DNA of 9,488 nt, taken from positions 1 to 9,488 of the forward strand of contig PWFY01000049.1 of assembly GCA_003554235.1 (NCBI GenBank). Direction: 5' to 3'. A program made the position numbers and the translations under genes. Numbering within the stretch: the first letter of the stretch is position 1; each line of letters starts with the position of its first letter. This document shows positions 5,640 to 9,488 of the stretch, piece by piece. The notes under the pieces were generated by a model. It was given only the letters and a program-made list of their open reading frames with translations, was not told where the DNA came from and did not search any database. This DNA comes from Candidatus Aenigmatarchaeota archaeon. Lineage in GTDB: Archaea > Aenigmatarchaeota > Aenigmatarchaeia > PWEA01.

Positions 5640-6881
5640 ATGTCTCCGGGTTATATACACAAGGCTTTGTCAGATAGAATAGTCTTGATACTGTTTGTTA
5701 TCCTGACTGTTTTTGTAGTGGTCTCGGTGGCTTTGGCTTACACTACAGTTCTTGGTTGGGACGAAGGATCATATCTTTCGAATGCACAGTATTTCATAGG
5801 TGAGGGTGAAAACGTTTCTTTCCAATGGCCTTTTTTTACTCCTGGTTTGGTATCACTTGTCTGGATCCTCACAGGTGAGAGTGTTTTCGCAGGCAGACTT
5901 GTTTCTGTATTTTTCGGTGCAGCTTCTTTATTGGTTCTGTATAAGCTATGTGAGGGAAAATTTGAAAACCCTATTTATCCTTTTGCAGTCTTTGCCCTGG
6001 CACCTTTGTTTGTTTTTTGGTCTTCCCAGATAATGACCGAGGCCGCATCATTTTTCTTTCTTTTCCTTTCTCTTTACGCACTTCAGAAGGACAGGCACCT
6101 CCTCGCCGGAGTTTTGATAGGCTTCACCGTTTCTGTGAGGTATATGCTTATCCTATTTGCTCTGGCTGTATTCCTTAACTATCTCCTCGACAGAAACAAA
6201 GATGTATGGAAATATGCAGCCGGAGGCATTCTGGGAACCATGCCGTTTTTCATCTACAGCCACTTTTGGCACACCGGTGTCTTCAGTATAATTGCAGAAT
6301 ACCTATCAACGGATCAGTCGTGGTCTGGTTTTCTTCCACATGCATCGGCGGAAAACCTTAGGATTTTTTTCTACCATTATATTCCCCTTTTGCCTGCTGT
6401 ATTTTTGGGTTGGAGAAAGAGCCCGAAGCTGGAAAGGATTTCTATAGTCATTTACTCGGTCTTTGTATTTCTCTTCGTCAATGTTTCCTATTACAGATAC
6501 TGGCTTCCTATTTTACCCTTTATGGTATTCATTGCCTATAGAGGCGTAGACAGGAAAAAATTTATGGTTTTTTCTCTGATTTTTTTGATATCCACGAGCT
6601 TTATCATGTATGATTACTACCAACGGAGGGCTACATGCCGCGGCGAGCTATATGAGGCACACGAGTTTCTTATGGGCGAAGAAGGTGCCGTAGTCAGTTC
6701 CGTAGAGTGGACAATAACAGGATACAGGGTAGATAGAAGGGTTTTTGCGCCATGGGAAGACTACGGTTATTTTAAACGTTACAATGTTACACATATTCTT
6801 ACGGACGAGGAACTGGACTATCCAGAGGAAGCCTTCTATCCAGACTGTGGATACCGGATCTACAGGCTCCAGGAACTCTAA
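5640..6881 (+). CDS. GT-C fold membrane glycosyltransferase (ArnT/PMT, GT39-like)
   Basis: This is a polytopic membrane protein that probably moves sugars from polyprenyl-phosphate donors to proteins or lipids on the outer face of the membrane; the actual donor and acceptor cannot be told. It has about ten to twelve hydrophobic segments, the first at about 14-34. The extracytoplasmic loop after the first segment carries the family's acidic motif, GWDEGSYLSNAQYF with Asp41-Glu42. A second acidic site, Glu134 in SQIMTEAASFF, follows, and Arg167 (SVRYML) is another candidate site residue. After the last membrane segment (ending about 325) is a soluble tail of about 90 residues (YEAHEFL, then VSSVEWTITGYRVDRR and YNVTHILTDEE), typical of archaeal relatives. 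The start is ATG at 5640 with no Shine-Dalgarno site and a TATA box about 30 bp upstream, so it is probably leaderless. At 413 residues it is short for GT39 (often 500 or more) but not visibly broken. Confidence 0.82.
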   Translation: MSPGYIHKALSDRIVLILFVILTVFVVVSVALAYTTVLGWDEGSYLSNAQYFIGEGENVSFQWPFFTPGLVSLVWILTGESVFAGRLVSVFFGAASLLVLYKLCEGKFENPIYPFAVFALAPLFVFWSSQIMTEAASFFFLFLSLYALQKDRHLLAGVLIGFTVSVRYMLILFALAVFLNYLLDRNKDVWKYAAGGILGTMPFFIYSHFWHTGVFSIIAEYLSTDQSWSGFLPHASAENLRIFFYHYIPLLPAVFLGWRKSPKLERISIVIYSVFVFLFVNVSYYRYWLPILPFMVFIAYRGVDRKKFMVFSLIFLISTSFIMYDYYQRRATCRGELYEAHEFLMGEEGAVVSSVEWTITGYRVDRRVFAPWEDYGYFKRYNVTHILTDEELDYPEEAFYPDCGYRIYRLQEL

Positions 6882-6914
6882 AATTCTAATCGCAAGACAT
6901 CCCCACATCAAAAG

Positions 6915-6928
6915 TTTTAAATATAAAA
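6915..6928 (+). promoter_or_regulatory. ppdK: TATA box of the pyruvate, phosphate dikinase gene
   Basis: TTTTAAATATAAAA lies in the 74-bp gap after the glycosyltransferase, about 35 bp before the ATG at 6956. It gives ppdK its own promoter with a leader of perhaps ten bases or fewer and no Shine-Dalgarno site. Confidence 0.65.
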
Positions 6929-6955
6929 AAAATCATTGAGTTTTGTCTGATATTC

Positions 6956-9488
6956 ATGACCAAATATGTATATTCTTTTGAAGAAGGCAGTGCAGATATG
7001 AAAAAACTCCTCGGTGGAAAAGGCTCAAATCTTGCTGAAATGACCGATATAGGTCTCAACGTTCCTCCTGGCTTTACGGTTACCACGGAGGCATGTTTGA
7101 ACTATCTGGACGAAGGTGAACTTAGCGGAAAGACAGAGAAGCAGATGAAAAAGAAGATGAAGAAACTTGAGAAGAAAATGAACCAAAAGTTTGGAAACCC
7201 AAAGGATCCGCTGCTTGTTTCTGTGCGTTCCGGTGCTGCCGTGTCTATGCCGGGTATGATGGATACCGTTCTTAATCTTGGTTTAAACGAGGAGACAGTC
7301 CAGGGTCTTATAGAGAAGACGGATGAAAGGTTTGCATACGATAGTTACAGACGTTTCATAAATATGTTTGGTGAGGTTGTGAGAGGCATACCTCACAAAA
7401 AGTTTGAAGAAAAGATGGATGAGGTAAAGAACAAGAGAGGCGTTGACAAGGATGTTGATCTTGATGCAGAAGGGATGAAAGAGGTTGTAGATAAATACAA
7501 GGACCTTGTTGATGATATACCATCCGACCCATGGGAACAGCTCGTTGAAGCCACAAAGGCAGTTTTTGCTTCATGGGACAACAAAAGGGCTGTAAGATAT
7601 CGTGAGTTGAACAACCTACCACATGACCTGGGAACTGCAGTGAATATCCAGGCCATGGTCTACGGAAATACCGGTGAAAATTCTGGCAGCGGCGTAGCCT
7701 TTACGAGGGATCCTTCTACAGGTGAAAACACAATATACGGCGAGTTTTTGCAGAATGCACAGGGTGAAGACGTGGTTGCAGGTATAAGAACCCCCCTACA
7801 CATCTCCGATCTAAAAGAACTCTGGCCAGATATTTATGAAGAGCTTGAGGAAGTCTGTAGAATCCTTGAGGAGAACTATAAGGACATGCAGGACCTGGAG
7901 TTTACAGTAGAAGACGGGAACCTCTTTATCCTACAGACAAGGACGGGGAAGAGGACACCTAACGCCGCGGTTAAGATAGCACATGACATGCATGAGGAAG
8001 GGATAATAAGCAAGGAAGTGGCTCTTCTAAGGTTGGAAGGCGACCAGATTGAGAAGATACTACATAAAAGGATAGATCCGGAAGCAGATGTAGATGAACT
8101 TACCAGGGGCTTAAACGCTTCTCCTGGAGCTGCCTCGGGAAAGGTTGTGTTTGATTCGGATGAGGCCGAGATACGAGGCGAGGAAGGGGAGAATGTAATA
8201 CTTGTCAGGCCGGAGACCACGCCGGAGGATATACATGGCCTGGCAGCTGCAGAAGGTGTACTAACTAGCAGAGGAGGAATGACAAGCCATGCTGCGGTGG
8301 TTGCAAGAGGCATGGGCGAGCCATGTGTTGCTGGTGCAGAAGAGATAGAGATAAGCCTTGAAGAAGAGTATTTTGAATCCAACGGAAAGAAAATAGAGAA
8401 GGGCGATGTAATAACTATTGACGGAACCACAGGAGAGGTTATATTAGGTGAAGCTCCTCTCATAGAACCGGAATTTACCGAGGAGTTTGAGAAGCTTCTT
8501 GAGTGGGCTGATGATATAAGGAAAATGGGTGTCAGGACAAATGCAGATACGCCCAAGGATGCCAAAAAGGCTATAGATTTCGGTGCAGAGGGAATTGGTC
8601 TCTGCAGAACAGAGCATATGTTCTTCGAACCAAAAAGGCTTGAAGTTATGCAGAGATTGATAATATCCGATGACAGCGATGAGAGAAAAGAAGCCCTCGA
8701 AGAGCTTATGCCTATGCAGAAAGAGGACTTCAAAGATCTGTTTAAGGCAGTGGAAGACAAGCCTTTGATAATAAGACTACTTGATCCACCACTCCACGAA
8801 TTCGCTCCTACAGAGGAAGACAGGCAGAGAGAACTTGCCAAAAAGACAGGCCTGGAAATAGATGAAATAAAGACAAGGGTCGATCGACTAAAAGAAGAGA
8901 ACCCCATGCTAGGTCATAGGGGATGTCGTCTTGGTATAACCTTCCCTGAAGTATATAGAATGCAAACCCGTGCGATATTGGAAGCTGCCTCTGAAGCAAA
9001 GGACGAGGGTATAGATGTTGACCCAAAGATAATGGTTCCTCTGGTTGGTCATGTCAGGGAGCTTTCAGAGGTCAAAGAAAAGGTTATAAAACCCGTTGAA
9101 GAGGAGGTCTTCGGTAATAGAAAAGAAGTCGACTATGAGGTCGGCACGATGATAGAGGTTCCTAGAGCTGCTGTAACAGCCAACGAGATAGCAGAGGAAG
9201 CCGAGTTCTTCTCCTTTGGAACCAACGATCTGACCCAGATGACACTTGGATTCAGCAGAGACGACTCCGGTACTTTTATACCGAACTACATAGATGAGGG
9301 GATTTACAACGAGGATCCTTTCCAGGTCTTGGATCAAGACGGCGTTGGTAAGCTGGTGGAGATGACAACCGAAAAAGGAAGGGAAACGAAGGAAGACCTT
9401 TCTGTCGGTATCTGTGGAGAACATGGCGGAGAACCTTCGTCTGTCAAGTTCTGTTATCTTGCAGGACTGGACTATGTCAGTTGTTCAC
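6956..9488 (+). CDS. ppdK: Pyruvate, phosphate dikinase, 3'-truncated by the window edge
   Basis: This enzyme interconverts pyruvate + ATP + phosphate with PEP + AMP + diphosphate in the cytoplasm and links glycolysis with gluconeogenesis. The reading frame is open from ATG 6956 to the right edge: 844 complete codons, against about 875 for the family, so only the last 30 or so residues are missing. The N-terminal ATP-grasp region has LLGGKGSNLAEM, SVRSGAAVSMPGMMDTVLNLG and the Glu315/Gln327 pair in EFTVEDGNLFILQTRTGKR. The swivelling phosphohistidine domain has GGMTSHAAVVARGMG with catalytic His445 and, two residues before it, the Thr regulated in plant enzymes. The C-terminal PEP/pyruvate barrel has GLCRTEHMFF, GHRGCRLG, FSFGTNDLTQMTLGFSRDD and GICGEHGGEPSS with catalytic Cys820. 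The full-length GGMTSHAAVVARGMG region and TrpProline-free linker place it as PPDK rather than PEP synthase. A TATA box lies 35 bp upstream; there is no Shine-Dalgarno site. Confidence 0.97.
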   Translation, partial: MTKYVYSFEEGSADMKKLLGGKGSNLAEMTDIGLNVPPGFTVTTEACLNYLDEGELSGKTEKQMKKKMKKLEKKMNQKFGNPKDPLLVSVRSGAAVSMPGMMDTVLNLGLNEETVQGLIEKTDERFAYDSYRRFINMFGEVVRGIPHKKFEEKMDEVKNKRGVDKDVDLDAEGMKEVVDKYKDLVDDIPSDPWEQLVEATKAVFASWDNKRAVRYRELNNLPHDLGTAVNIQAMVYGNTGENSGSGVAFTRDPSTGENTIYGEFLQNAQGEDVVAGIRTPLHISDLKELWPDIYEELEEVCRILEENYKDMQDLEFTVEDGNLFILQTRTGKRTPNAAVKIAHDMHEEGIISKEVALLRLEGDQIEKILHKRIDPEADVDELTRGLNASPGAASGKVVFDSDEAEIRGEEGENVILVRPETTPEDIHGLAAAEGVLTSRGGMTSHAAVVARGMGEPCVAGAEEIEISLEEEYFESNGKKIEKGDVITIDGTTGEVILGEAPLIEPEFTEEFEKLLEWADDIRKMGVRTNADTPKDAKKAIDFGAEGIGLCRTEHMFFEPKRLEVMQRLIISDDSDERKEALEELMPMQKEDFKDLFKAVEDKPLIIRLLDPPLHEFAPTEEDRQRELAKKTGLEIDEIKTRVDRLKEENPMLGHRGCRLGITFPEVYRMQTRAILEAASEAKDEGIDVDPKIMVPLVGHVRELSEVKEKVIKPVEEEVFGNRKEVDYEVGTMIEVPRAAVTANEIAEEAEFFSFGTNDLTQMTLGFSRDDSGTFIPNYIDEGIYNEDPFQVLDQDGVGKLVEMTTEKGRETKEDLSVGICGEHGGEPSSVKFCYLAGLDYVSCS

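Noticed and set aside
7876..8907. 343-codon Ser-rich open frame on the - strand
   Set aside because: It lies wholly inside the strongly conserved ppdK coding region and its composition is that of a reverse complement.

Overview
The window looks archaeal. It carries the archaeal recombination set (HerA, Mre11, Rad50), archaeal TATA boxes about 30 bp upstream of start codons with little or no leader, and a tRNA gene interrupted by a bulge-helix-bulge type intron. Moderate-to-low GC, many AGA/AGG and ATA codons, compact gene packing and acidic or lysine-rich proteins would fit a DPANN-type lineage, possibly nanohaloarchaeal. That placement is an inference and was not tested.

Left part (1-5375): a HerA-type translocase gene enters from the left edge on the + strand, with its 5' end outside the window. 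It converges, with an 8-bp overlap, on a minus-strand cluster whose transcription order is mre11, then a small NYN/LabA-like (PIN-fold) nuclease-domain gene, then rad50. Mre11 and Rad50 form the double-strand-break sensing and end-processing nuclease/ATPase. HerA normally works with the nuclease NurA to resect ends, but no nurA is visible here. The NYN gene between mre11 and rad50 is the least expected member. Its first catalytic Asp lies upstream of the first ATG, and the only good start is an ATT codon behind a strong Shine-Dalgarno sequence.

Middle (5376-5639): a divergent promoter region holds the leaderless mre11 promoter, a tRNA-Pro(TGG) gene and the promoter of the next gene. The tRNA has a 47-nt intron in its D loop. 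The predicted splice sites fall in a CCA and an AAT bulge flanking a 4-bp GTAG/CTAC helix.

Right part (5640-9488): a multi-pass GT-C (ArnT/PMT-like, GT39-type) glycosyltransferase is followed by pyruvate, phosphate dikinase. The dikinase gene has its own TATA box and runs off the right edge with roughly the last 30 residues missing. These two genes belong to cell-surface glycosylation and central carbon metabolism and have no evident link to the repair genes.

No CRISPR array, insertion sequence, rRNA gene or gene-free stretch over 300 bases was seen.
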